NCBI RefSeq assembly: GCF_004153545.1
Contig: NZ_SDVA01000004.1
Span: 160,229 to 224,228 of the forward strand
Length of the DNA stretch: 64,000 nt
Source of the DNA: Serinicoccus sediminis
Lineage (GTDB): Bacteria; Actinomycetota; Actinomycetes; Actinomycetales; Dermatophilaceae
Reading direction: 5' to 3'
A program made the translations under genes and the position numbers. Of this stretch, positions 32,901 to 41,295 are shown in pieces. The notes below the pieces were generated by a model that had not been told where the DNA came from, searched no databases, and saw only the letters and a list, made by a program, of their open reading frames with translations. Position 1 is the first letter of the stretch; each line of letters opens with the position of its first letter.

Positions 32901-32930
32901 GGGAACCCGCTGGTGCCCGCTGGTTACAGT
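32901..32930 (+). promoter_or_regulatory. Overlapping ECF-like and housekeeping promoter of hrpA
   Basis: GGGAAC (32901-32906), 16 bp, then GTT (32923-32925) resembles SigE/SigH promoters. The T of GTT also opens TACAGT (32925-32930), a TANNNT -10 ending 7 bp before GTG 32938. The mRNA is probably leaderless. Confidence 0.4.
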
Positions 32931-32937
32931 GGGAGAC

Positions 32938-35900
32938 GTGCCCGAGCCTGACCGACGACCGCGACCCGACCGGTCCGGCAGCACCGGAGGCGGGTCACCG
33001 GCAGGCACCGGCGAGGGCCGCCGCGGGCGGGGTCGAGGCGGCCGCCCGGGTGGAGGGGCAGACCGCGCAGGGCGCGCAGGCCGCGGCGGGGGCTCAGGCC
33101 GGGGTCGGGGCGGACGTGAGGCACGGCATACCCCCTCCTCGGCCGGCATCGAGGCCCGGCGGGCTGCCGCACCGGCCCCCGGGGCGCTGCACTACCCGCC
33201 CGAGCTGCCGGTCAGCGAGCGGCGCGAGGACCTGCTGGCGGCGGTCCGCGACCACCAGGTCGTCATCGTGGCCGGCGAGACCGGGTCCGGCAAGACCACG
33301 CAGCTGCCCAAGATCTGCCTGGAGCTGGGGCGTGGCATCGAGGGCATGATCGGTCACACGCAGCCCCGTCGCATCGCCGCGCGCTCGGTCGCCGAGCGGG
33401 TGAGCGAGGAGCTGGGGGTCGAGCTCGGCACGGTGGTCGGCTACCAGGTGCGCTTCACCGACGTCTCCCGCGACGACACCCTCGTCAAGGTGATGACCGA
33501 CGGCATCCTGCTGTCCGAGCTGCAGCGCGACCGCGACCTGCGGCGCTACGACACGATCATCATCGACGAGGCGCACGAGCGCAGCCTCAACATCGACTTC
33601 ATCCTCGGCTACCTCAAGCAGCTGCTCCCGCGCCGCCCCGACCTCAAGGTCGTCATCACCTCCGCGACGATCGACGTCGAGCGCTTCGCCGCGTTCTTCG
33701 CCGACGCCCAGGGCGAGCCGGCCCCGGTCATCGAGGTCTCCGGCCGCACCTACCCGGTCGAGGTGCGCTACCGGCCCCTGGTGCGCGAGGGCCCGCCGCG
33801 CAAGGACGGCTCGGCGACCGAGATCGAGGTCGACCAGGTCACCGGGGTGGTCGAGGCGGTCGAGGAGCTGTGGACCGAGGCCACCGGCCGCGACGGATTG
33901 GGTGAGGACGTCCTCGTCTTCTGCTCCGGCGAGCGGGAGATCCGCGACGTCTGCGACGCGTTGACCGGGCTGGACCTGCCCGGCACCGAGGTGCTGCCGC
34001 TCTACGGCCGCCTCTCCGCCGCCGAGCAGCACCGGGTGTTCTCCCGGCACGCCGGGCGCCGCATCGTCGTGTCGACCAACGTGGCCGAGACCTCGCTCAC
34101 CGTCCCCGGCATCAGGTATGTCGTGGACACCGGCACCGCGCGGATCAGCCGCTACAGCCAGCGGCTCAAGGTCCAGCGGCTGCCCATCGAGCCGATCAGC
34201 CAGGCGTCCGCCAACCAGCGCGCCGGCCGCTGCGGCCGGCTCGCCGACGGGATCGCGATCCGCCTCTACGGCGAGGACGACTTCGCCGCGCGCCCCGAGT
34301 TCACCGACCCGGCGATCCTGCGCACCAACCTCGCCAGCGTCATCCTGCAGATGACCAACCTGGGGCTGGGCGACATCGAGAGGTTCGGCTTCCTCGAGCC
34401 GCCGGACTCCCGCCAGGTCGCCGACGGGGTCCGCCTGCTCACCGAGCTGCAGGCCATCGACCCCACCGCCCCCGCGCACCTGCCGCGCCAGCGGCTCACG
34501 GCCTACGGCCGGGCGATCGTGCGCCTGCCGGTCGACCCGCGCCTGGCCCGCATGCTCATCGAGGCCGAGCGGCAGGGCGCTCTCAAGGAGGTGCTCGTCG
34601 TCGTGGCCGCGCTGTCCATCCAGGACGTGCGCGAGCGGCCCGCCGACCACCAGCAGCAGGCCGACCAGGCGCACGCCCGCTTCCGCCGGGTCGGGGGCGC
34701 CACCGGCCCGGCCCGCCGCGGCGGTCAGCGGGAGGAGGGCGAGGCGTCCGCCAAGGACGTCGTCGACAGCGACTTCCTCGTCGTGCTCAACCTGTGGCGC
34801 TACCTGCAGCAGCAGCAGAAGGACCTGTCCGGCAGCGCCTTCCGGCGGCTCTGCAAGGCCGAGTTCCTGCACTACCTGCGGGTGCGGGAGTGGCAGGACC
34901 TGCACACCCAGCTCAAGCGGGCCGCCAAGCAGCTCGGGCTGGAGGTCAACCAGCACCCGGCGGACGCCGACCAGGTGCACACCTCGTTGCTCACCGGCCT
35001 GCTGTCCAACGTCGGCATGTGGGACCGGGAGGCCCGGGCCTACCTGGGCGCGCGCAACGCCCGCTTCGTCCTGCAGCCCGGCTCGGTGCTGCACCGCCGC
35101 AACCCCGACTGGGTGATGAGCGCCGAGCTGGTCGAGACGACCCGGCTGTGGGCGCGCACCAACGCGGTCGTCGACCCCGCATGGGTCGAGCGGGCGGCGG
35201 CGCACCTGGTCAAGAGGTCCTACAGCGAGCCGCGCTGGTCGCGCTCGGCCGGGTCGGCGGTCGCCGACGAGCGGGTGACGCTGTACGGCATACCGCTCGT
35301 CGCCGGACGGACCGTCCCGTTCGCCCGCATCGACCCGGTGACCGCCCGGGACCTCTTCATCCGCCAGGGCCTCGTCGAGGAGGACTGGGAGACGCGGCAC
35401 GAGTTCTTCCACGCCAACCGGCGGCTGGTCAAGGAGCTCGGCCAGCTCGAGGCGCGGGCCCGGCGGCGCGACATCCTCGTCGACGACGAGACGCTGGTGG
35501 AGTTCTACGACGCGCGGATCCCGGCCGAGGTCGTCTCCGGCGCCCACTTCGACACGTGGTGGAAGACCGCCCGGAAGCAGGACCCCGGGTTGCTCACCTT
35601 CACCGAGGAGCTGCTCGTCGGCGACGCCGGTGACCAGGTCAGCGCCCAGGACTTCCCGACCGGGTGGCGCCAGGGGGAGCTCACCCTGGGCCTGACCTAT
35701 CAGTTCGAGCCCGGCGCGGACGCCGACGGCGTGACGGCGCACGTGCCGGTCGAGGTGCTCAACCAGGTCTCCGCGGACGGCTTCGACTGGCTCGTCCCCG
35801 GCATGCACGAGGAGCTGGTCACGGCGCTGGTCAAGGCGTTGCCCAAGGACGTGCGCCGCAACTTCGTCCCGGCGCCGGACCACGCGCGGGCCGCCCTGCG

Positions 35901-37158
35901 GGGTATGCGGGAGGCCGGCACGGTCGGCGTCGCGCCGGTGCGGGAGGCGCTCGCCGAGGAGCTGACCCGGCGCGGGCTCGTGCGGGTCTCGCCGCAGGAC
36001 ATGGACTGGGCCCGGGTGCCCGACCACCTGCGGATGACGTTCCGGGTGGAGCGGGCGGTGCGTCCGGGGGACGGCGGTCGGTCCCGGTCCGGAGGCGCGG
36101 ACAAGGGTGGCGGTGCGGGGAAGAGCGGTGGCGCGCAGCAGGGCCAGCGCGGCGGCAAGGGCCGGCGCGGCCGGGGCCGGGTCGAGGTGCTGGGGGAGGG
36201 CAAGGACCTCGCGGTGCTGCAGGAGCGGCTCGCCGGGCAGGTGCGCAGCACCATGGCGGCCGCCGCGTCCGGGGTCGAGCGCACCGGGCTCACGGCGTGG
36301 CCGACCGACCTCGACCCGCTGCCGGAGAGCTTCAGCCGGACGGTCGGGCCGCGCACCGTGCAGGGCTTCCCGGCGCTGGTCGACACCGGGGCGGCCGTGG
36401 ACGTCCGAGTGCTCGCGACCCGGTCGGAGGCCGACCGCGAGACGCTGCGCGGGGTGCGCCGCCTGCTCCTGCTGGGCACGACCCCGCCGTGGAAGCGGCT
36501 GCTGGCCCTGCTGAGCAACAGCCAGAAGCTCTCCCTCGGCCACAACCCGCACGGGTCGGTCCCGGCGCTGCTCGAGGACGCGCTCGCCGCGGCGGTGGAC
36601 TCGGTGGTGGCCGAGCAGCCCGGCGCGACGGTCCGCGACCCGGCGCAGTTCGAGGCGGCGCTCACCGGGGTGCGCCAGCAGAGCGTGCCCCGGGTGCTGG
36701 AGATCGTCGAGTCGCTCGTGCCCATCCTCGACACCGCACGGGAGGTGTCGTTGCGGCTGCAGCGGCTGGACGCCCCGGCCGCCGCCGACCTCGCGACCGA
36801 CCTGCGCCGTCAGCTGGACGCCCTGGTGCGGCCCGGCTTCGTGACCGAGGTCGGGTACGCCCGGCTGCCGCGGATGGTCGTCTGGCTGCGGGCGATGACC
36901 GAGCGGTTGGACAAGGGCGTGCAGGACCTGCCGCGGGACCGGCAGCGGATGGAGGAGGTGCACGTCGTCGAGCGCGACCTCGCCGACTTCCTCCAGGCGC
37001 TCCCGCCGCACCGGCGCCAGGACCCCGACGTCATGGACGTCGTCTGGTCCGTCCAGGAGCTGCGGGTCTCGCTCTTCGCCCAGCGGCTCGGCACCCCCGC
37101 CCCGGTCTCGGCCAAGCGCATCTACGCCGCGATGGACCGCGCCGAGGCCGCGACCTGA
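32938..37158 (+). CDS. hrpA: ATP-dependent DEAH RNA helicase HrpA
   Basis: Large DEAH/RHA helicase, 1406 residues, full length for the HrpA family (~1300). I use GTG 32938; a GTG nine bases earlier lies on the -10. A Gly/Arg-rich tail of ~70 residues comes first. Core motifs: GETGSGKTTQ with Lys119, DEAH 210-213, SATI, and QRAGRCGR in motif VI. HA2 and OB-fold regions follow, then the DUF3418 domain that marks HrpA, whose C-terminal half is long helices. A Gly/Lys/Arg-rich insert lies at about 1041-1081, probably RNA-binding. HrpA acts in RNA processing and clearing of stalled ribosomes. The minus strand holds a long open frame that is a shadow. Confidence 0.95.
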   Translation: MPEPDRRPRPDRSGSTGGGSPAGTGEGRRGRGRGGRPGGGADRAGRAGRGGGSGRGRGGREARHTPSSAGIEARRAAAPAPGALHYPPELPVSERREDLLAAVRDHQVVIVAGETGSGKTTQLPKICLELGRGIEGMIGHTQPRRIAARSVAERVSEELGVELGTVVGYQVRFTDVSRDDTLVKVMTDGILLSELQRDRDLRRYDTIIIDEAHERSLNIDFILGYLKQLLPRRPDLKVVITSATIDVERFAAFFADAQGEPAPVIEVSGRTYPVEVRYRPLVREGPPRKDGSATEIEVDQVTGVVEAVEELWTEATGRDGLGEDVLVFCSGEREIRDVCDALTGLDLPGTEVLPLYGRLSAAEQHRVFSRHAGRRIVVSTNVAETSLTVPGIRYVVDTGTARISRYSQRLKVQRLPIEPISQASANQRAGRCGRLADGIAIRLYGEDDFAARPEFTDPAILRTNLASVILQMTNLGLGDIERFGFLEPPDSRQVADGVRLLTELQAIDPTAPAHLPRQRLTAYGRAIVRLPVDPRLARMLIEAERQGALKEVLVVVAALSIQDVRERPADHQQQADQAHARFRRVGGATGPARRGGQREEGEASAKDVVDSDFLVVLNLWRYLQQQQKDLSGSAFRRLCKAEFLHYLRVREWQDLHTQLKRAAKQLGLEVNQHPADADQVHTSLLTGLLSNVGMWDREARAYLGARNARFVLQPGSVLHRRNPDWVMSAELVETTRLWARTNAVVDPAWVERAAAHLVKRSYSEPRWSRSAGSAVADERVTLYGIPLVAGRTVPFARIDPVTARDLFIRQGLVEEDWETRHEFFHANRRLVKELGQLEARARRRDILVDDETLVEFYDARIPAEVVSGAHFDTWWKTARKQDPGLLTFTEELLVGDAGDQVSAQDFPTGWRQGELTLGLTYQFEPGADADGVTAHVPVEVLNQVSADGFDWLVPGMHEELVTALVKALPKDVRRNFVPAPDHARAALRGMREAGTVGVAPVREALAEELTRRGLVRVSPQDMDWARVPDHLRMTFRVERAVRPGDGGRSRSGGADKGGGAGKSGGAQQGQRGGKGRRGRGRVEVLGEGKDLAVLQERLAGQVRSTMAAAASGVERTGLTAWPTDLDPLPESFSRTVGPRTVQGFPALVDTGAAVDVRVLATRSEADRETLRGVRRLLLLGTTPPWKRLLALLSNSQKLSLGHNPHGSVPALLEDALAAAVDSVVAEQPGATVRDPAQFEAALTGVRQQSVPRVLEIVESLVPILDTAREVSLRLQRLDAPAAADLATDLRRQLDALVRPGFVTEVGYARLPRMVVWLRAMTERLDKGVQDLPRDRQRMEEVHVVERDLADFLQALPPHRRQDPDVMDVVWSVQELRVSLFAQRLGTPAPVSAKRIYAAMDRAEAAT

Positions 37159-37169
37159 CCTGACTTTCC

Positions 37170-37290
37170 CACCGGGCGTCGCGAATGGTTGCTTGGACCT
37201 GCACCGGGCGTCGCGAATGGTTGGCTGGGCCTGCACCGGGCGTCGCGAATGGTTGCTGGGACCTGCACCGGGGTCGCGCAGGGTGGTGAG
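37170..37290. repeat. 32-bp tandem repeat array
   Basis: Three full units begin at 37170, 37202 and 37234, with a decayed fourth from 37266. Each holds CACCGGGCGTCGCGAATGG followed by TTG and a more variable 10 bp. The core is shared with 23721-23778. It fills the gap between hrpA and the next gene. No spacers of CRISPR type are present. Confidence 0.8.
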
Positions 37291-37325
37291 CGCGCAGTGG
37301 TCGGCCCGTCTGGCACAGTCGGGGT

Positions 37326-38000
37326 ATGCCTGCCACCGGCCCCAGCGACCACGACCTGTCCACCGACCCCGAGCTCGGTGACTGGCGGGTCATTCTCGGC
37401 CGGCTGCAGACCCGGCTGCTCACCGGTGACTTCGCGACCGGGGCGCGCCTGGTCGCGCGGATCGCCGACCTGGCCGACGAGCTGGACCACCACCCGGACG
37501 TCGACCTGCGCCACACGCACGTCACGGTGACGACCATCAGTCACGACGTCGGGCGGCTGACCGGCCGGGACCGCCGGCTGGCGTCGGCCATCAGCCGGCT
37601 CGCCCGGGAGGAGGGGGTCGAGGCCGCGCCGCACCAGGTCAGCGCGGTGGAGATCGCCCTCGACGTCCTCGACGGGTCCGCGGTGGAGCCGTTCTGGGCC
37701 GCCGTGCTCGGCTACGAGGCCGACGGCCAGGACCAGCTCGTGGACGCGGCGGCCAGGCTCGCGCCGATGTGGTTCCAGCAGATGGACGAGGCGCGCCCCG
37801 GGCGGGGCCGCTTCCACCTCGACATCACCGTGCCGCACGATGTCGCCCGGCAGCGGGTGGAGGCCGCCGTGGCCGCCGGGGGCCGCCTCGTCACCGACGA
37901 GTTCGCCCCGTCCTGGTGGGTGCTGGCCGACGCCGAGGGCAACGAGGTGTGCGTGTGCACGTGGCAGGGCCGCGAGGGCAGCGGCGAGCAGCCGGTATGA
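37326..38000 (+). CDS. Pterin-4a-carbinolamine dehydratase-VOC fusion
   Basis: Two-domain protein of 224 residues. The first ~105 residues have the PCD/DCoH hallmark (LDHHPDVDLRHTHVTV, then TISHDVGRLTGRD), giving the His-His-Pro and second His of the active site. Residues ~112-215 form a glyoxalase/VOC-type domain (ALDVLDGSAVEPFWAAVLGY ... WWVLADAEGNEVCVCTW), with His and Glu at metal-like positions. The first domain could recycle 4a-hydroxytetrahydropterin; the second is of unknown substrate. ATG 37326 sits in a GGTATGCC octamer. Its stop overlaps coaE as ATGA. Confidence 0.82.
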   Translation: MPATGPSDHDLSTDPELGDWRVILGRLQTRLLTGDFATGARLVARIADLADELDHHPDVDLRHTHVTVTTISHDVGRLTGRDRRLASAISRLAREEGVEAAPHQVSAVEIALDVLDGSAVEPFWAAVLGYEADGQDQLVDAAARLAPMWFQQMDEARPGRGRFHLDITVPHDVARQRVEAAVAAGGRLVTDEFAPSWWVLADAEGNEVCVCTWQGREGSGEQPV

Positions 38001-38893
38001 CGTTGCGCGTGGGCCTCTCCGGCGGCATCGGCTCGGGCAAGTCGACGGTGTCGGCGCAGCTGGCGTCGCTCGGTGCCGTGGTCGTGGACGCCGACACGGT
38101 GGCCCGTGAGGTCGTCGGCCCCGGGACGCCCGGGCTGGCCCAGATCGCGGACCGCTTCGGCCCTGACGTCATCGCCGCGGACGGCAGCCTGGACCGCCCC
38201 GCCCTGGGGCAGGTCGTGTTCGGCGACGCCCGGGCCCGCCGCGACCTGGAGGGGATCACCCACCCGCTCATCCGTCGCCGGTCGCAGGAGCTCTTCGAGT
38301 CCGCCCCGGACGACGCGGTCGTGGTGCACGACGTCCCGCTGCTGGTCGAGCTGGGGATGGGCGCCGACTACGCCCTCACCGTCATCGTCGACGTGCCCGA
38401 GGAGGAGCGGCTGCGCCGGCTGGTCGAGCTGCGGGGCATGGACGAGGAGGCGGCCCGCTCACGGATCCGGGCGCAGGCCGACGACGAGCAGCGACGGGCC
38501 GCGGCCGACGTGCTCCTCGACAACGCGGGCACCCTGGACGACCTGCACGCACGCGTCAACGACCTGTGGTCCGGCCGGATCGTGCCGTTCCGTGACCACC
38601 TGGCGGACGGCATACCGGGATCGGCGGCGCCCGGGGCTGCCCGCGCCGGTGAGGGAGAACGCCTCCGCGCCCGGGTCGAGGCCGCGCTCGGGCGGCCGCT
38701 CGGCGAGGGCGTCGACCCAGACATTCTCGACGAACCAGCGGCGCGCCACGGTCTGCACCGTCGTGGCCTGCTCGTGCTGACCGGTGACGGGCAGGCCGGC
38801 GTCGACGGGAGAGCCTCAGGCGCGTCCGACGAGGTCGTCATCGCCTCGGCGGACCCGGCGTCGGCGGCGCGGCTGCGCCTCCGCGTGGGCTGA
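37997..38893 (+). CDS. coaE: Dephospho-CoA kinase with C-terminal extension
   Basis: Last enzyme of CoA synthesis: phosphorylates dephospho-CoA with ATP. ATG 37997 overlaps the previous stop. The first ~200 residues are a normal CoaE: P-loop GGIGSGKST (residues 9-17), DADTVAREV, LEGITHPLIRRR and DVPLLVELGM. The remaining ~95 residues are an extra Ala/Gly/Arg-rich segment. Many actinobacterial CoaE proteins carry a GrpB/UPF0157 domain here, but I do not see its motifs, so this is another extension or a decayed one. Total length 298 against ~200 for stand-alone enzymes. Confidence 0.9.
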   Translation: MTLRVGLSGGIGSGKSTVSAQLASLGAVVVDADTVAREVVGPGTPGLAQIADRFGPDVIAADGSLDRPALGQVVFGDARARRDLEGITHPLIRRRSQELFESAPDDAVVVHDVPLLVELGMGADYALTVIVDVPEEERLRRLVELRGMDEEAARSRIRAQADDEQRRAAADVLLDNAGTLDDLHARVNDLWSGRIVPFRDHLADGIPGSAAPGAARAGEGERLRARVEAALGRPLGEGVDPDILDEPAARHGLHRRGLLVLTGDGQAGVDGRASGASDEVVIASADPASAARLRLRVG

Positions 38894-38911
38894 CGGTCCT
38901 GCCACCGGCGC

Positions 38912-39080
38912 GCGTCTCACGTGTGTCCCGACCGTGCGTCCGGTGCGGCCTGGCCACGCGTCCAGTGTGTTCTGACCATGCGTCTGGTGCGGCCCGACCA
39001 CGCGTCTGGTGTGTCCCGACCACGCGTCCGGTGCGGCCTGACCGTGCGTCCGGTGCGACCCTAGGACGCGTCCGGTGCGG
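38912..39080. repeat. 22-bp tandem repeat array at convergent gene ends
   Basis: Units of 22 bp start at 38934, 38956, 38978, 39000, 39022 and 39044, each close to ACGCGTCYGGTGYGNCCYGACC, with decayed copies at each end. The last copies cover the stop codon and final codons of the S9 peptidase, whose C-terminus they encode. The array separates coaE from the convergent peptidase. Confidence 0.8.
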
Positions 39081-41178
39081 GAGGGGGCGTGAGGCCGAGG
39101 TGCTCGGCGGCCGGCGGCGGCTCCTCGCCGAGGACGTGCTCGGCCAGGAATGCGCTGACGACCGAGTACCAGACCCTGGCGTGCTGCGGGCTCATGATCC
39201 AGTGGTTCTCCTGCGGGAAGTAGAGGAACCGGTGCGGCGTCGTGCCGTCCTCGGCCTGGGGGAGGCCGGACTGGGAGAGCAGCTCGTACCAGAGCCGCAG
39301 GCCCTCGCCGATGGGCACGCGGTAGTCCTTGTCGCCGTGGATGACGAGCACCGGGGTGACGATCTGGTCGACGAACCGGTGCGGGCTGTGGGCCGCGCTC
39401 ATCTCCGGTGTCATCTCCCGCCGCCAGTAGTACGCCGCGTCGGTCGTGGGACCGAAACCGTCCAGCGCCCACAGCGAGGCGTGCGTGACGACGGCCTTGA
39501 ACCGGTCGGTGTGCCCGGCCACCCAGTTGGCCATGTAGCCCCCGAACGAGCCACCCATGGCCGCCGTCCGGTCGGCGTCGATGTCAGGGCGCCCGACCGT
39601 CGCGTCGGTGACCGCCATGAGGTCGGTGTAGGGCGCGTCACCCCAGGCGCCCCAGCCGCGCTGCACGAACTCCTGGCCGTAGCCGGTGGAGAGGGCCGGG
39701 TCGGGCAGCAGCACGGCATACCCCTGCGCCGTCATCAACCAGGGGTTCCACCGCCACGTCCAGGCGTTCCAGGACCCCAGCGGACCGCCGTGGATCCACA
39801 GGAGCAGCGGGTGGCCGGCGGCGTCCGGCTCGCCCTCGGGCAGCGCCAGCCAGGCCCGCACCCGGCTGCCGTCCTCGGCGGTGGTCTCGACCTCCTCGAG
39901 CCGGCCGGGGACCTGCGGGCGCTCGGCCGGACCCGGGAGCGGGGTCACCTCGCCGGAGGCCAGGTCGAGCCGGGCCACCTCGGGCGGGAAGAGGTAGGAC
40001 GAGCGCACGCCGTAGGCGGTCGCGCCGTCCGGGGAGACGACCAGGTCGCTCCACGCCGCGTCGTCGTGGGTGACCTGCTCCACGGCGCCGCTGCCGACGT
40101 CGATGCGGAAGACCGGGCGACGGCCCTCGCTGTCGGCCAGGACCAGCAGCGACGCGCCGTCCGGCGTCCACGCGACCGGCTGGGCCCACCGGTCCCAGTC
40201 GTGGGCCAGCGGGGTCAGCTCGCCGGTGGCGGTGTCCATGACGTGCAGGCGCGGGTGCGGCGGGCGGTCCGGGGCGGTCATCTCGCCGACGACGACGACC
40301 GCCCGGGTGCCGTCCGGGCTCACCGGCCCGGCGTGCGCCTCCCTCCCCTCCTGGTCCACCAGGGTGCGCAGCCCACCGGTCCCGACGTCGATCCGGGCGA
40401 CGGTGGCGCGCAGCTCCGCGCGCCCCATCGGCACGTTGACGTCGACGAGCGCGAAGGTCCCGTCCGGCGCCAGCCGGGGGCTCGGCTCGTGCAGGGGCGC
40501 GTGCGGACCGCCGGTGAGCAGCCGCAGGTGCACGTCCCGGCGCTGGTCGACCGTGCCGGGCAGGTCGTCCTCGGTCTCGGTCTCGTCGTCGGGGTCCGGG
40601 CCGTCCTCGAGCGCGAAGACCTGCGGCGCGTGCGGCCCCAGGTCGTGGTCCCAGAAGCGGACGGGGTAGGAGGAGTGCAGGATCGCGTCGACCTTGGCCT
40701 TGGTGCGCCCCTCGTGCAGCGTCCTGTGCTCGGCCTCGCTCGACGCCCCGGGCAGCAGGCCGGCGACCACGAGGGTGCGCTCGGCGTCCCGCGCGCAGGC
40801 CACCCCGGACACCCCACCGGGCCGCTGCAGGACGACCCGGGCCTCGCCCCCGTGCGCGGGGATCTGCCACAGGGCCGCCGACGGCTCCCCCTCGTCACCG
40901 CCGTCCGGGTCGGGGCGGGCCGAGGTGAAGTAGAGGTCGCCGGTGGCGCTGAACGCGGCCCCGGTCTCGCCCTTGGCGCTGCGGGTGATGCGGTATGCCG
41001 CCCGCTCACCGGCGGGGTCCAGCTCCCACAGCGCGGAGACGTAACCGGTGCCCGCCCGGTTGAGCGTGGACACCGAGGTCACCAGCCTGCTCCCGTCCGC
41101 GCTGAGGGCCAGCCCGGAGACCCGGGGCAGCGCGACGTAGTGGGACAGGTCGTGGAAGGGGGTCGCCGGCGACGTCAT
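39061..41178 (-). CDS. S9 prolyl-oligopeptidase family peptidase
   Basis: Alpha/beta-hydrolase peptidase with beta-propeller, 705 residues from ATG 41178; an upstream in-frame GTG at 41217 is possible. No signal peptide, so it acts in the cytosol. The N-terminal ~430 residues are propeller-like repeats. The hydrolase domain has nucleophile Ser544 in GGSFGGYMANW, Asp618 in HGDKDYRVP and His659 in ENHWIM. It resembles acyl-peptide hydrolase/dipeptidyl peptidases of group S9C. The C-terminal codons are part of a 22-bp DNA repeat, so the tail (PAPDAS) is probably not conserved. Confidence 0.92.
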   Translation of the reverse strand: MTSPATPFHDLSHYVALPRVSGLALSADGSRLVTSVSTLNRAGTGYVSALWELDPAGERAAYRITRSAKGETGAAFSATGDLYFTSARPDPDGGDEGEPSAALWQIPAHGGEARVVLQRPGGVSGVACARDAERTLVVAGLLPGASSEAEHRTLHEGRTKAKVDAILHSSYPVRFWDHDLGPHAPQVFALEDGPDPDDETETEDDLPGTVDQRRDVHLRLLTGGPHAPLHEPSPRLAPDGTFALVDVNVPMGRAELRATVARIDVGTGGLRTLVDQEGREAHAGPVSPDGTRAVVVVGEMTAPDRPPHPRLHVMDTATGELTPLAHDWDRWAQPVAWTPDGASLLVLADSEGRRPVFRIDVGSGAVEQVTHDDAAWSDLVVSPDGATAYGVRSSYLFPPEVARLDLASGEVTPLPGPAERPQVPGRLEEVETTAEDGSRVRAWLALPEGEPDAAGHPLLLWIHGGPLGSWNAWTWRWNPWLMTAQGYAVLLPDPALSTGYGQEFVQRGWGAWGDAPYTDLMAVTDATVGRPDIDADRTAAMGGSFGGYMANWVAGHTDRFKAVVTHASLWALDGFGPTTDAAYYWRREMTPEMSAAHSPHRFVDQIVTPVLVIHGDKDYRVPIGEGLRLWYELLSQSGLPQAEDGTTPHRFLYFPQENHWIMSPQHARVWYSVVSAFLAEHVLGEEPPPAAEHLGLTPPPAPDAS

Positions 41179-41295
41179 ACCTCCGTTCCTATCATCTGGG
41201 TCCGACACCCCCACCACCCGTCCCGGCGACCTCCGTCGTCACGGAATCACCCACCGGGTCGGCGCGTTGAGAGGGCAGACCAGAGAGGAGACACC

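Noticed and set aside
33094..37236. 1380-residue open frame antisense to hrpA
   Set aside because: No motif or ribosome site; HrpA on the other strand has all helicase motifs.
37170..37290. CRISPR or attachment-site array
   Set aside because: The variable 10 bp between cores is too short and too similar to be spacers; no integrase or tRNA is nearby.
38600..38893. GrpB/UPF0157 domain at the end of CoaE
   Set aside because: The usual GrpB motifs are not visible in any frame of this segment.
38912..39080. CRISPR-like array
   Set aside because: Units are directly abutting with no unique spacers, and no cas genes are present.
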